64,000 nucleotides of DNA from the NCBI RefSeq assembly GCF_001411555.2, contig NC_049901.1, positions 31,544,933-31,608,932 of the forward strand, written 5' to 3'. Numbering within the stretch: the first letter of the stretch is position 1; every line of letters starts with the position of its first letter. The translations under genes were made by a program, and so were the position numbers. This DNA is from Juglans regia. Lineage: Eukaryota > Streptophyta > Magnoliopsida > Fagales > Juglandaceae. Below the pieces are notes generated by a model, which made no database searches, was not told the origin of the DNA, and saw only the letters and a program-made list of their open reading frames with translations. Positions 24,389-35,728 of this stretch are shown here, one piece after another.

Positions 24389-25087
24389 ATGGAGAACAAA
24401 GTTGAAACAAGTCAGGCGGTCTGGCTTTCTATCAAACACTGGGTAGGTGTGCTTGGACAAGGTCTTGCTAAGTTTAAAAAGTTTAACCAGAACGATTCTT
24501 ACATTCTCTGGAGTCTGAATGTTTCTCCTATTCCTATTCAAGAACATCCCATTCAGCTCATTTCTTGGTCAAAACCTTTACATGGTAGAGTCAAGCTAAA
24601 CACGAACGGGAGTTGTCTGGGTAACCCAGGAATTTCGGGGGCTGGAGGGGTAATTCGGGATATACAGGGGTCTGTTTTGTTGGCATTTTCTAGAAATTTA
24701 GGCTATGGAGATAGTACACAAGCAGAACTACGGGCATTATTGAAGGGAATTAAACGTTGTAAACAATTAAACTTGAATGATATTGATATTGAATTGGATT
24801 CAAAGGTTGTCCTGTCGTGGCTGCAGAAGAATCGGTGTGGCATCTGGTATTTGGAGGACTATTGGGAGGAGATTCAGGAGCTGATAAAGAACATGGATTA
24901 CAAATACTCCCATATCTTTAGGGAAGGGAATGTTGTCGCGGATTGGCTTGCTCGGTGGGGTGCAAGAGTGGGAGATGCGGAATGGAGAAACACATTAGAC
25001 TCACCTGCTATGCTGCGAGGTTTGATAAGAATCAATAAATGGGGTCTTGCATCCATTCGGTGTAAATCGCATGAGGCAAGGTTTTAA
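24389..25087 (+). pseudogene. LINE C-terminal RNase H domain
   Basis: The open stretch of 232 codons includes an RVT_3-type RNase H: KLNTNGSCLGNPG with GAGGVIRD, AELRALLKGIKRC, IELDSKVVLSWL and HIFREGNVVADWLARW. The catalytic positions appear mostly kept, except that the first Asp of the usual 'NTDGS' is Asn here (NTNGS). This domain would remove the RNA strand during cDNA synthesis. It ends with a stop shortly before the 3' untranslated region. Confidence 0.85.
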
Positions 25088-25200
25088 TGCACAACTGAGG
25101 GTTAGTGTAGAGCTTTTGTAGTGAGGATTGATACGACTCGATTAATGGGGTCTTGCATCCATTCGGTGTAAATCGATTGAGGCAAGGTTTTAATGCACAA
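25034..25200 (+). repeat. Tandem duplication across the LINE 3' end
   Basis: GGGGTCTTGCATCCATTCGG to TTTTAATGCACAA appears at about 25040-25092 and again at about 25148-25200, followed in both by a GAGGGTTAGTG(T/C)AGAGC segment. The copy spacing is about 108 bp. Confidence 0.8.
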
Positions 25201-25459
25201 GGGGTTTGCTGAGGGTTAGTGCAGAGCTTTTGTTGCTCGTTAGGCTTGTTTTAGAGAGTTTTTTATGTCAGTTCTTTTCTATTTTGGTTGGTTTGGTTAT
25301 TTGTTTGAAATTCGTTGGGCAGGTTTTGGGAGATGTTTTGATAATCTTCCAAGTACCTTGTTTGTAAACTCAATATTCCTCCACCAAAAGTGAGGGGCTA
25401 TTAATAAACTTGGGACGGGGCTGCTATGTGGGTGGCTACTGGCTCTTTCATAAAAAAAA

Positions 25460-25721
25460 TATTGGTAGGAAGGCGTTTAAGCCTAATGACCTAGTATATT
25501 TATATGATTCTAGACTTCACAAGCACCCAAAAAAACTTTGGTCTAGGTGGACCGGCCCTTTTGTAGTAAAGAATATTTTTACAAATGGGGGGGTAGAAAT
25601 AGAAGATCTTAAGGATGGTCGAATCTTTAAAGTAAATAGTCAACGCCTTAAAGTATTATTTGATAGGCAAGTTTTGAAAGTGGAAGACATTCCACTTGTA
25701 GATCAGGTCTATCAACCTTGA
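25460..25721 (+). pseudogene. Athila integrase C-terminus, continuation
   Basis: Reads NIGRKAFKPNDLVYLYDSRL, KKLWSRWTGPFVV, GVEIEDLKDG and FKVNSQRLK, the C-terminal DNA-binding end of Athila integrase. It continues in sense from the piece that ends at 22298, so the LINE between them is an insertion. Confidence 0.85.
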
Positions 25722-26602
25722 CCACACCACATATGTATGTTTTTCTTTATTTGTTTTGTTTGTTTTGTTTTCTCTTATTTTCTTTCTTTTCCTTTTTGTT
25801 TTCTTAGTTTTTTTTTTTTTGCAAGTTAGTTTCATTTTGTCACTTCAGATTACCATCTTTGGTGCTTAGCGAGCTACCCAAGTCACTCATCAGGTGTATT
25901 CTACCATTTTTAGTTACTCCCCATTCAAATTTGATTCTTAAACATTGAGAACAATGTTTCATTTAAGTTGGGGGGTGGTGGTGCAAATTCAGTATTTAAA
26001 ATATTCATTGGGACTCTGTGGCATATTTTCATGTGTCAAATTTTTTTAATTTTGCATCACACGTGCATCATTTTCACATGTGTACTCATTATCATCCATA
26101 GCCATCTTCGTGAATGCACCAAACTCACCATAATCACTTTTTGTTGAAGCATTCACAGAACCCCTAATGCACTCATCCAAATTTTGTAGTAAGATAGTGG
26201 TTTGATGTAGGTAGAGAATTCTTTTGCTTAAGTATTCATGTGAGTTTTGGACAAGATTGAGAGCCTACAAATGCAGTAAATTGAGATAAGCGTTTATTGA
26301 TCTATTGAATTGGACACTTCTTTTGAGAATATCATTACATGGTTTGTGGTAAGATGGTGGATATACTCGGGATATGACGAAGGTTAACTTAAGATCAACG
26401 TTTGAGCTTGTCAAGCTAACCATTTCCATCTAGACCCCTAGTAGCCAACTTTGAGCCAATAAATACATGTAGTGTTTTCTTTTCATATGCCCACATTATC
26501 CATACCTCTCCACATTTGAGTATAATCTATACACTGATTTTCTCTACCCTTGTTACTTCCAAGTGTGTACTAGATGTAAAATTCTTCTTTTTTGCACGAA
26601 AT

Positions 26603-26643
<41 letters not shown>

Positions 26644-27438
26644 GGGAAGAACATGTGTTACAAAGTGTTCAAGTGAATGAGCTTCAAATGCAAAAATATC
26701 AAGGCTGGGTAGAAATAGCAAAATACCATGGTGACATAATTGTTCACCAAATTATATAAAAAATGAAACAAAAAGAACAAAAAAAAAAGAAAAAGAAAAA
26801 AAGACATTATTCGATGATTTGAAAGGTTGAAGAGTACATCAAATGAGAAATGTGGTTTATTGATAGATTTAATAAGATTTTCTTTGTATGTACTTGAAAG
26901 TTTTTGAATCATTTTCATCCTTTATTTTCATATAGCCCCGAACCTAAAACACGTTACAACCTTTTGTATTGACCGTTCTAATCCTAAATAAGCTTTTGGA
27001 AATAGTGGTGGAAGTCTCATTTGTTAGTGTTCTTATCATAAGATCAATGTTTGCTTGTTGCTTATACATAATTGTCTAACTCCCCATGAGAGTGTGTACA
27101 CCCATGGACAACTCCATAGAGAGAATCCTCACACGAAACACTTTTATACTCGCGAGTTGTGGAGTTGAACCTTTCACATGAGATGTTCTTGATGTTGCAT
27201 ATGTCAGAGCTTCTGGTTAGATGGATATAGTTTGGAACACACACACACTCTGTGGAATGCTATAGGTGGATTGTTATAGGTGGATTGCATGTGATAGGGT
27301 TATTGAATTCCTAAGATTGCTTTGATATGTGAATCTGAAAAGTGTGCCTTGGTGGCCTTTGTGTGTGATTTTCTTTGGTCTCCTCCGTTGTTTTGGCATG
27401 AAAATTGCTAGGGACTAGCAATAAGCAAGTTGAAGGTG
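25722..27438 (+). other. Non-coding 3' region of the Athila-like element
   Basis: No ORF of interest. It contains ACATTGAGAACAATGTTTC followed by AAGTTGGGGGGTGG (25943-25980), a motif conserved after pol in Athila/Tat elements. It also has a (GA)n tract at 26604-26640 and an A-rich run near 26780. The sequence GGGACTAGCAATAAGC and a short purine tract come just before the 3' LTR. Confidence 0.65.
26604..26640. repeat. (GA)n microsatellite
   Basis: About 18 uninterrupted GA units. Confidence 0.95.
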
Positions 27439-28780
27439 TGATGAGTGTACAAAAGTGCACTCTAAATACCCTATTATTGGACTAAAATGCTAAAATGTGA
27501 ATAGAAGTAATAGGAATTAATGTGTATTCTTGAACTGAATTTCTATTTACTTTGGAATACTCCTGAGCAGATTTTTATGTTTAATTTCAGAGTTTATAAA
27601 AGAGCAAGTCCAAAATCAGTCAAATTCAAAGGACTTTCAAGTGGGCAAGATGTTGGAACAACCTAAGAACTTTCAATAAGTGTAGGACTCTTCAAAGAAG
27701 GACAATGATGGGGTTTGAGAGTAATTTGGATCAAGAGAAAAAAATCAATCCGAAATTTGCTAGAAGACAGCCTGTACATACTTTAGTATTTTGATCATAA
27801 CTTTCCACTCAAATATTGGATTGATGCGATTCTTACTACATTGGAAATCTATTTTAAAGGGTTACAAAGTTGTCTCTCTAAATTCGAACACCTGAAGCAT
27901 GTACGTGGTTGTCAAGATGAGCCCTAAAATTTAGGCGATTTTATATTCGGGAATATGAAGACATTAGGGTTTCTTTCATACCCTATATAAGCATTTCATT
28001 AGCACGAAATTGGAAGTTTTGGAAAGAAGGGAGATGGCCCAGTACTAAGAACAAAGAAACGAAATTAATTTTCATGGCCGCCGTTTGCTTTATTTTTCTC
28101 TTGAGATTTTTGTTGTCCATTATATTTATGAGTAATTAACTTCTCAAGTAGGGCTAGGGATGAACTTGCACATTAGATGGTATTTTTAATTTATTTTTAA
28201 TTTATGTATTTAATTTTTAATTACTAAAACTCTTTTGTTTTATCATTCTCAATTCATTGTTGATGTTTTCTTCTTCGAATAATCATAGAATTTACTATGT
28301 TTATGGATTCAGTCATGCTTTTTCTATTGAATTGATTAGGTCTTTGATTATGTTTGGATCAATTATTTATCTACATTGATTTAATGTTTTTCTGCAATAT
28401 CGCTCTCTGAGTATATTGTCGTCGTCGAATTTTCTCAATAGTGATAATAATTTAAAGCGTTACATTTGGTTTAATTTTGGTTTATAAATCTATGCATTCC
28501 GATTGAGAATTTTGGGAATTAAGTTCCCAATTGAGTTATTCAATGAATTACGAATAATTAAAATACTGGATTTGTGCAAGGGATTCCCAACGCTTTACCA
28601 TTTGTCAAATTTGAGTACTTTTTCCGTTAGTCACTTTGCTTCACTTTAATTTGCATTTAAAGTTAATCTTTGTTCTCCATTAATCATTTAATATTTTTCT
28701 TTAGTTTCTTTGTTCTTTCTGCTATTCTTTTCGACACCCCAGAGTTGTGCTATGACTGTCGCATTATTCAGGTGTAATCA
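27439..28780 (+). repeat. 3' LTR of the Athila-like element
   Basis: Starts TGATGAGTGTAC and ends GTAATCA. It aligns with 13196-14605, with many substitutions and small deletions, so the insertion is not recent. Confidence 0.85.
27984..27991 (+). promoter_or_regulatory. TATA box of the Athila-like 3' LTR
   Basis: TATATAAG, matching 13749-13756 in the 5' LTR. Confidence 0.55.
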
Positions 28781-29917
28781 AACATGGTCTAATATTGTGT
28801 TGAGATCTAGCTATAAGTTTGATTATGATGATCATGGGTGAGTTATTTATAAAAAAATCAGCATGCCACATAAGGTTTTAGTCAAATACTTAAGATTGAA
28901 TGAAATGCATGATTCGATTTTAGGGTTATATTATGATTTGAAGCTTTAACTCTTAGATATCATGAATTATTTGCTTAGTTATATGTAATACCATCTAGAA
29001 ATAAGTATGTAGCATGTTAAAGATTAGAATTTGTGTTTCATTAAGTTCTTAGTGTTCGTATGCAGGAAAAAAAAGAGGTTGGGAACATCATGCTAAGTCT
29101 CGATTTGTGATGTTTAGTATTGTGATCATGTTGGTTATTTTATATGCTAAAGATCTAGTCGTATATGATATGAATCTAGTGAATTAACATGTTATTAAGC
29201 TCTGATTTAGGTTGTGCTTAAGTGTTAACTTTTGGTTAAGTGATTATTAATGTGCAATATAGCTTAAATCATACTTAGTTATTTATGTTACTTGTTTCAG
29301 TTTTGGAGAGTTTCTCATAGTTGTTGAATGATTCATAGAATTCTAAGATCATAAATGGATTTAGAATAGAAATACATGGGGTTTGTTAAGTTTTGTGAAA
29401 TTTGAGGCTGGAAAACCATTAGTAAAAGTTAAGAGGTACATTTGCAATTAACGAAGAGTTTAGGAGTATATTTGCAAATATTATTCTAAGTATGTCAGAT
29501 TCTATAATTTTCTTAGTTTGTGAATCCTAAGCTTAGTATGTCTCTTATTTCATGATGACTTCTAGAAGCACAAGGAGTTAGTAAGTTAGCTACTAACTCA
29601 CTATTAGAGACATCTACATGACTTTGTATAAACTTCGCATTCATGTCATAAATGTTATCTTTTATCACGAGATTTCATATGCTATGTCATAAGTAATTTG
29701 TCACTTACATGATTTGCAAGCATGATTTGATAGTATGTCATTTAGCATGATGTATGAAAATATGTCATTGAGCATCATGCATGAAAATATGTCATTTAGC
29801 ATAAAGCATGATTACATGTTACGAAATATGAACACATGAAATATGTTTTTTTCATGAAAAATGATTGATGTCATGATGCATAAGCATAGCATGAAAATGT
29901 TTTAACACGACCCAATG

Positions 29918-30011
29918 CTAAGATGGAGATTATCTTAGTGGAACTCCTTTGTCAACTCTAGAGTGATTAATAATGGACTGGAGTCTCCTGTGTTGACAAA
30001 AAACATTCAAC
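29918..30011 (+). other. Conserved LTR hairpin module, copy C
   Basis: CTAAGAT (29918-29924) pairs with ATCTTAG (29932-29938); compared with copy A a G-C pair has become A-T on both sides. ACTC-TA-GAGT lies at 29955-29964. GTTGA (29992-29996) pairs with TCAAC (30007-30011), with one C/T mismatch at the loop. Confidence 0.75.
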
Positions 30012-30289
30012 GAGCTTCGAATGGGATTAAAAGATTTCCACAGCGAAGTTGAAAGCATCTAATGCAGGTGGGTGCACAATATGAACACTCTTGTAATGGT
30101 TAATTCAAACTACATGAGTATCTCTGATGACATAGTCACATCTAGGCAAAACCTTTGATGTGATACGGTAACTAGTAGGTTCAATGGTCTAATGGGGAAC
30201 CGTGAGGTGTCATACAGATGATGATCGGTTCTATAAAGATACCACATGAAAGATGAAGCACTAAATGTCTTCAAGGACTAGTAAATGTG

Positions 30290-30611
30290 GCCTTAATCGT
30301 AGAGCGTGAGCATCGTAGTCTAATGGTCGTACTAAAAGGCCAGAAAGGGAGGACCTTTACAGGAGAAGGAAGTAGTTTTGGGTCACCCCAAAAGTTTGTG
30401 TCAAGGTTGGGGGTGCGCCCATAAGTTACTCCCAAGATGTGCATGGGAGGCAAAAAACCAATGTTCGGCCACTTTAGTAGGTCCCATGAGGGGGAACCAA
30501 GCATTGCTCTCACGCTATAAATGTGGCCATGTCGAACATTAGGCCAAGGAGTGCCCGAGAGTAGTCCATGGAAGATCGACGAAGACTCTCCAGAGACCTA
30601 GAATGGGGGTC
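30290..30611 (+). pseudogene. Ty3 gag fragment with damaged zinc knuckle
   Basis: Around 30520-30560 the frame reads RYKCGHVEH-stop-AKECP, a CX2CX4HX4C knuckle whose first Cys has become Arg and which contains a TAG for Gln. It lies just before the 5' LTR at 30612, outside the Tekay-like element, while that element itself lacks gag. It is probably the end of an earlier copy of the same family. Confidence 0.6.
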
Positions 30612-31585
30612 TGTGACGACCAAGACATTTTAGGCTTTTTGTGTAAATATTTTTTTTTAACCCATGAGAGTTTCGGCCTTCATAGGAAATTAGGGTTTGA
30701 AGCCTAGTGGAACTAGGACTCACGTCCAACTCAAGTTCTTGCATGCCACTGGTCATCCAATAGAGCTTATGTTTAGGACTTGATGAATCTAGATGGAAAT
30801 GAGGGAAGAGAAGTGAGAAGGATCTAGGGTTTGGCCTTACACGCCTACCATAGGAGATCAACCATCTTCTTACCATGTGTCATGCATGCAAGGAGGTTTG
30901 CTTGTGGGAACAAGTTTCGTGACACTTGTCACTATGGAAGGGAGAGTTTCTAGAAGGAGAATGATGAGGTTATGGAAAAGTAGAGCCTATGGAAAGCCAA
31001 GAGGCCTTTCATGGCAACCATAGGAAAAAGGGAAGAGAACATTCTTGCTTTTTGCCATGTGTCATGCAAGCAAAGAAGGTAAGAGAAGATGTTGCCTTGG
31101 GAAGGGGCGAAGTCCAATTGGGAAGGAAGGAGCCACACACCTAGGGTTTCTAGAAGGAAATCTTGGTGGAAATCCTTGAGATGGACAGCTATGGCAAGGG
31201 AGTTTGTGCATGCTTTTGACCAATCACATGCTTGTCCAAACGTTTGGTGAAAAATGATCTTCTTAGGAAGAGAGGGAAGTTTCAGCAGCCACCATACACA
31301 CACTCCTCACATGCCACTTGGCACACATACACACATGTAAGAGATTAAGGAAGATTTGTAGCTTGACAAAGATCATTTAGCCAATAGATTCATTAAACCA
31401 AGACATGAAGTGATGGGGCAAAATAGGATAGAGGTTTCGGTTTGAGGAAAGAGACGTCACTTGTCCAAAAGATCATATTGTGTTTCCAACACAATCAAAT
31501 AATGAGAAAGAGAAAGAGGCCTTAGAGTGGGATGCCACTTGGTATCCATGCAATGAGCTTGGCTCATGCAAGAAGCTTTTGTGTC

Positions 31586-31593
31586 TATAAAAG
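31586..31593 (+). promoter_or_regulatory. TATA box of the Tekay-like 5' LTR
   Basis: TATAAAAG in the context GTGTCTATAAAAGGGAGAGG, identical in the 3' LTR at 38638-38645. If used, transcription would start about 2.2 kb before the LTR end, placing the hairpin modules and the small ORF in the RNA. Confidence 0.65.
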
Positions 31594-32966
31594 GGAGAGG
31601 AGCCGAAAACCCCAAGTCCTTTAGTCATTTTGTGATTTTCTCTTAAGGTGTCCAGCCACCACTTTTTCTCTCCAACTTTTTATCACTTTCTCGCCATCCA
31701 AACACTCTCCATAATATTCTCTTCTCACCCAAACATCATTTTGAGAATAAGCAAAGCTAGAAGATATTTCCAAAGGGAGAGTCATAGAAGGTATGAAGCC
31801 AACATCACCTTTCCAACACACACACACGGTTTTAAAGGGGTGAAGTTTCAATTCTAGCAAGTTCATCTAGCACTCATGCTCACACACACATTTGAGCTAG
31901 AAGGAGTTAGCTCATGTTTTGAGAGGTTTTTTCCACATGAACCTACATTTTTTTGCACATGGTTAGATTAGAGTTTTTCCTCAAGAAAGATGGATTCAAC
32001 CTTACTTGCTTTAAGCTCATAAGCATGTTATTTTGATGAAAGAGGGTCACGGCCTTAGTCCCATGGATGAAGAGCACAATACTTAATCCCATGGTTTAGG
32101 GTTTTTCTTGAATAATGAACCTGACGATTACTATATGTATTTTCAACTTGCTTGCTATCTATTATGGATTTTTTTGTGAGTAAACTTCTAATTTGTACTC
32201 TAATATTTTATGTATATGTCATGTGAACTTGTTGGTTGCTTTGTTTTATGTCAATGTTTGTGATATTGATGTTGCTTCCATGTAATATAATCTTTTCTTA
32301 GCATGACTATCTGATGTATGAATAGAATGGCCTATGGAATGTATTCATGTTATGAAAATGGAATAAGAAGCCATCTTAGGGTTCGGATTGCACAATGTTT
32401 GTTTTCTATATGAATGTTTGTTACTTGACCGAATCTAGTATGGGACTAAGTTCAAAAAAATGTTTATCTATTATCACTGAAGTGTTTCTTCCACCCATGA
32501 GTATTCATTGTTAAAGGTTTTGCTTAACACATTGGAAGATTCTAAGTTCATGAAATTTAATTGGAATACATGTTTTCAAACTTAAGGGTATCAACTATTG
32601 CTATGGATGAGGTATAATCATTTGGTGATTAGGGTTTAATGGGCTAAGGCCGATTCTTGAATGTGCAAGGGTTTACATATTTCGGCCTCTACATGGTAAT
32701 TATTGAATGTTTGATTCTTGATTGATGTTCAATGCCTTAGAAATTTGTATAAAGGAAAATATTCGCATCTTCTAATATTTTCAAGCCGTAATGCGAAATG
32801 TATTGGATTTGCATGTTGAATGTCATATGGTTATGATGAAGTATTCGGCATTGCATGTGTCTCATGAAATTTCTAAGTGTCATTGTCATGTCACATGCAT
32901 TGGAATTGTGAAAATCTTTTGAAAAGAAAAAGAGTTTGTTTAAAGCTTTTATCACGACCCCAAGGG

Positions 32967-33059
32967 CTAGGACAGGGAAATGCCTTAGTGGAACTCTTCT
33001 GTCCACTCAGCAGTGTTTAAAATGGAGTGGAACCCCTGGGTCGATGAAGTACAATCGAT
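32967..33059 (+). other. Conserved LTR hairpin module, copy D
   Basis: CTAGGACA (32967-32974) faces TGCCTTAG (32981-32988): six Watson-Crick pairs, one G-U and one mismatch, 6-nt loop. GTCGAT (33040-33045) faces ATCGAT (33054-33059) across GAAGTACA: five Watson-Crick pairs plus a closing G-U. Confidence 0.7.
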
Positions 33060-33522
33060 GAATCTTGAATGGTTCCTAAAAGAAAAGGATGCCAAAGCGG
33101 AATCGCACCTAAAGCTAGTGGGTGCACCATGGTGAAGGCGAAGCGAACTGCCTAATATAAAAGATTAAAAGTAAGACGTAGTCACCTTGGTCAAAGTGGC
33201 CAATTGTTGATGCAGTACCTAACGGGGAACACACTGTGCATAGGGGAGCCATGAGGTATCCATTTATATGTTAAAAGTCAAGAAAGGCCTCGAGCTCAAA
33301 GTTATGTTATATGATCAAGAACCAAGCTCACAAGTATGTTAAATGAACAAGTATGAAATGAAGAAATAATGTTTTATGAAAGAAAAGGTTATGAAAGTCA
33401 TGATTTATATGATATCTTTTGAAAAGTCAAATGCATAAGTAAAGTCTTATGTCCATGCATTCATTGTTAACTTTGCTTACATAGGCTTACGATAATTGTT
33501 ATATGTTATTTGTTTATTTACT

Positions 33523-33583
33523 GAGATTTCTCGAAATCTCACCATTGTAATTTTCACTATCATTCCCCTGCTCTGAATGGTAG
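33523..33583 (+). other. Tail hairpin pair of the Tekay-like 5' LTR
   Basis: GAGATTTC (33523-33530) pairs with GAAATCTC (33533-33540). CTATCATTC (33557-33565) pairs with GAATGGTAG (33575-33583) with one G-U. Confidence 0.8.
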
Positions 33584-33613
33584 AAGTCATGACAGGAACC
33601 CAAGAGGATACTA

Positions 33614-33790
33614 ATGGGGAAATGCAAGAGACCAATCCCCCAGGAGCCTAAGGAACTTACGGAGAGACGTGAGGTCCCTCATGAGTTATCGCTTTTAGAA
33701 AGGTTGGTGCTTGTCGACCAATTCATCAAGGAGGTGCTTCAGCATTTTGAGCATTTAAGAAGGATTATGAACCAGGACAAGGCCAAGTAG
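33614..33790 (+). CDS. Small leucine-rich ORF in the LTR (58 aa), unknown
   Basis: Unrecognised. The ORF begins 31 bases after the tail hairpin as MGKCKRPIPQEPKEL, is basic at the start, and ends in a predicted amphipathic stretch LSLLERLVLVDQFIKEVL then FEHLRRIMNQDKAK. The 3' LTR carries the same ORF intact at 40762-40938, same length, with mainly conservative changes (V/A, D/E, M/L, I/V). No signal peptide. It lies in the LTR, upstream of the primer site, so it would be a leader ORF if transcribed from the TATA box at 31586. Confidence 0.4.
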   Translation: MGKCKRPIPQEPKELTERREVPHELSLLERLVLVDQFIKEVLQHFEHLRRIMNQDKAK

Positions 33791-33842
33791 GATCGGCCTT
33801 ATGAAAAGACCTCCCAATTGGGGCTGGGGGCGCCACAGAGCA

Positions 33843-33854
33843 TGGTATCATAGC
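33843..33854 (+). other. Primer-binding site, initiator tRNA-Met type
   Basis: TGGTATCATAGC, five bases after the LTR end. Tekay and related elements have TGGTATCAGAGC; one base differs. Confidence 0.85.
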
Positions 33855-33953
33855 AATTACGTCTTTGGGTAAAACCACAAGTTGTCCTAGGAATACATGG
33901 TACCTAATGTTAGGATTGGAATCAAATAGTTATACACTTGAACTCTAGTTATT

Positions 33954-35728
33954 ATGGGGGAAGTAGTGAAATCAGTTCCGTCAACCTTAACAGTTGGACC
34001 AGTGAAGAAGGCCATGAAGGAAGGAGCTAATGCATACCTAGTGATTATGACTAATGTAACAGAGGAACCTAAAGGAGTCGAAGGGATTCCTTTGATAGAA
34101 GAATTTCCTAAAGTTTTTGCCGATGATCTGCCTGGACTACCCCCAAATCGAGAAATGGAGTTTGTAATTGAGTTGAAGGAGCTGAAGGTGCAAATCGAGG
34201 AACTTCTTGAAAAGGGATTTATTCACCCCGAGTTCGTCCTCATGGGGTGCACCAGTTCTTTTTTTGAAAAAGAAGGATGGTACTATGAGGATATGCATTG
34301 ACTATCGGGATTTGAATAAAGTGACTATTAAGAATAAGTACCCATTACCATGGATTGACGATTTGTTAGATTAGTTGCAAGGAGCATCAGTATTTTCTAA
34401 GATAGACCTACGGTCAAGATATCATCAGTTGAAGATTAAAGATCAAGATGTACCTAAGACAGCTTTTCGGACTCGTTATGGACACTTTGAATTTTTGGTA
34501 ATGCCTTTTGGACTGAAAAATGCCCCAGCAGCATTCATGGATTTGATGAATCAGATTTTTAGGTAGTTTTTAGATAGTTTTGTAGTAGTTTTCATTGACG
34601 ACATCTTGATTTATTCCCGAAGCGATGAAGAGCATAAGGAGCACTTGAAGATTGTATTGAAGACCTTGCACAACGGCTTTACGCTAAACTCAGTAAGTGT
34701 GAGTTTTGGCTTAAAGAGGTGAAATTTTTGGGACATGTCATTTCCAGTGAAGGTGTGGCAGTTGATCCTGCTAAGATAGTGATGGAATGGCAGAAACTGA
34801 CCAACGCCCTCGAGATACGGAGTTTTCTAAGTTTGGCAAGATATCATAGAAGATTCATCAATGGATTTTCTAAACTGTCTGGTCCCTTAACGGCATTGAT
34901 AGATAAGAATGTCAAGTACGTATAGAGTGAGAATTGTGAAAGGAGTTTTCAAGAACTCAAGAAGATTGACCACAACACCTGTGTTGGCTTTGCTTGAGCC
35001 TCATAAGCCGTATGTGGTTTATAGTGATACCTTTAAGATGGGATTAGGGTGTGCTTTTATGCAAGAAGAGCGAGTCGTCGTTTATGCTTCGTGACAACTT
35101 AAGGATCACGATTAGAATCCTACTCATGATTTGGAACTTGCCGCCCTAGTTTTTGTGCTGAAGATTTGGAGACTTTATCTTTATGGAGAAAGGTGTGAGG
35201 TATACACTAACCATAAAAAGTCTCAAGTATCTATTTAGTCAGAAGAACCTGAACATGAGACAGAGGAGATGGGTTGAAATGATTAGCAATTACCAGTGTG
35301 AGATCAAGTATCACTCCGGAAAGGCCAATGTGGTACCAAATGCCCTTAGTCGTAAGACCCAGGCCGACATGCAATCACTTCTGGCTGAAATAAGGGAATT
35401 GCTAATAGGAAAGCCGCCAAGATATGTCAAATTAACAGTGGTGCAGGAGACCATGTCATTGACTGATGAAGAAATCATTGAAGGACAGAATAAGGATGAT
35501 AAACTAGAGAAATTGTGGAAGAAAACTCTGAAATTCAAAGGACCGCAACACTTCTCGATTGGCAAGGATGGGATATTACGTTATAAGGAGAGGAAAGTGA
35601 ATCCTAATGTTCCTAAATTAAATGAAAGGATTATGAAGGAAGCCCATTATACACCTTATATTGCTCATTCTAGTAGCACCAAAATGTATCGAGACTTGAA
35701 GGGACAATTTTGGTGTGATGGAACATAA
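33954..35728 (+). pseudogene. Tekay-like reverse transcriptase and RNase H
   Basis: Segments in order: EGANAYLVIMTNV and DDLPGLPPNREMEFVIEL (protease-RT linker), an in-frame gap, KGFIHPEF, a frameshift, [58 protein letters not shown], then the catalytic [15 protein letters not shown] near 34600, [11 protein letters not shown], RNase H with [38 protein letters not shown] and RQRRWVEMI. Stops at 34372, 34564, 34923 and 35092 and frameshifts near 34250 and 34680 silence it. Several stops fit CAG or TGG to TAG and CGA to TGA changes. It would have made element cDNA. Confidence 0.9.

Larger units (their letters stand above)
22299..25459 (+). mobile_element. L1-type LINE, 5'-truncated
   Basis: The insertion starts inside the reverse transcriptase domain (PDGFGAGFF) and ends in the A-run at 25452-25459, splitting the Athila integrase tail between TKAF and NIGRKAF. 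Endonuclease and ORF1 are missing, as is usual for truncated LINE copies. Because the target itself is A- and T-rich (TTTC/TTTCATAAAA), I could define only a 4-bp shared TTTC and not a full target duplication. Confidence 0.85.
13196..28780 (+). mobile_element. Athila-like Ty3/gypsy element with nested insertions
   Basis: LTRs of about 1.4 kb (13196-14605 and 27439-28780) flank a tRNA-Asp-type primer site, remnants of gag, protease and the integrase C-terminus, and a long non-coding 3' region. A 4-bp match AACA flanks the element (13192-13195 and 28781-28784). A giant solo LTR sits in gag and a LINE in the integrase tail. Without them the element is about 7.5 kb, short because reverse transcriptase, RNase H and most of integrase are missing. 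The translated segments match Tat/Athila lineage proteins: DYLHPT gag motif, DLGA protease, and the ELRNDAYENSKIYK integrase tail. It could not move itself. Confidence 0.85.
7172..30290 (+). mobile_element. Very long LTR split by nested insertions (copy C)
   Basis: The pieces 7172-7871, 12333-13195 and 28785-30290 read as one plus-strand LTR of the same broad family as the Tekay-type LTRs at 30.6 and 37.7 kb. Evidence: when the two insertions with target duplications are removed the flanks join, and the hairpin module at 29918-30011 sits where it does in the other LTRs. The start at TGATACCCC (7172) is a guess. The right end is cut: LTR-like sequence gives way near 30290 to gag-like sequence, without the LTR terminus. 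Confidence 0.5.
30612..33837 (+). repeat. 5' LTR of the Tekay-like element
   Basis: Starts TGTGACGACC and ends GGGGGCGCCACA. Compared with the 3' LTR it lacks about 300 bases between GAAAAGACCT and the terminal CCCAA..GGGCTGGGGG, and a shorter stretch near 32070. Confidence 0.85.
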
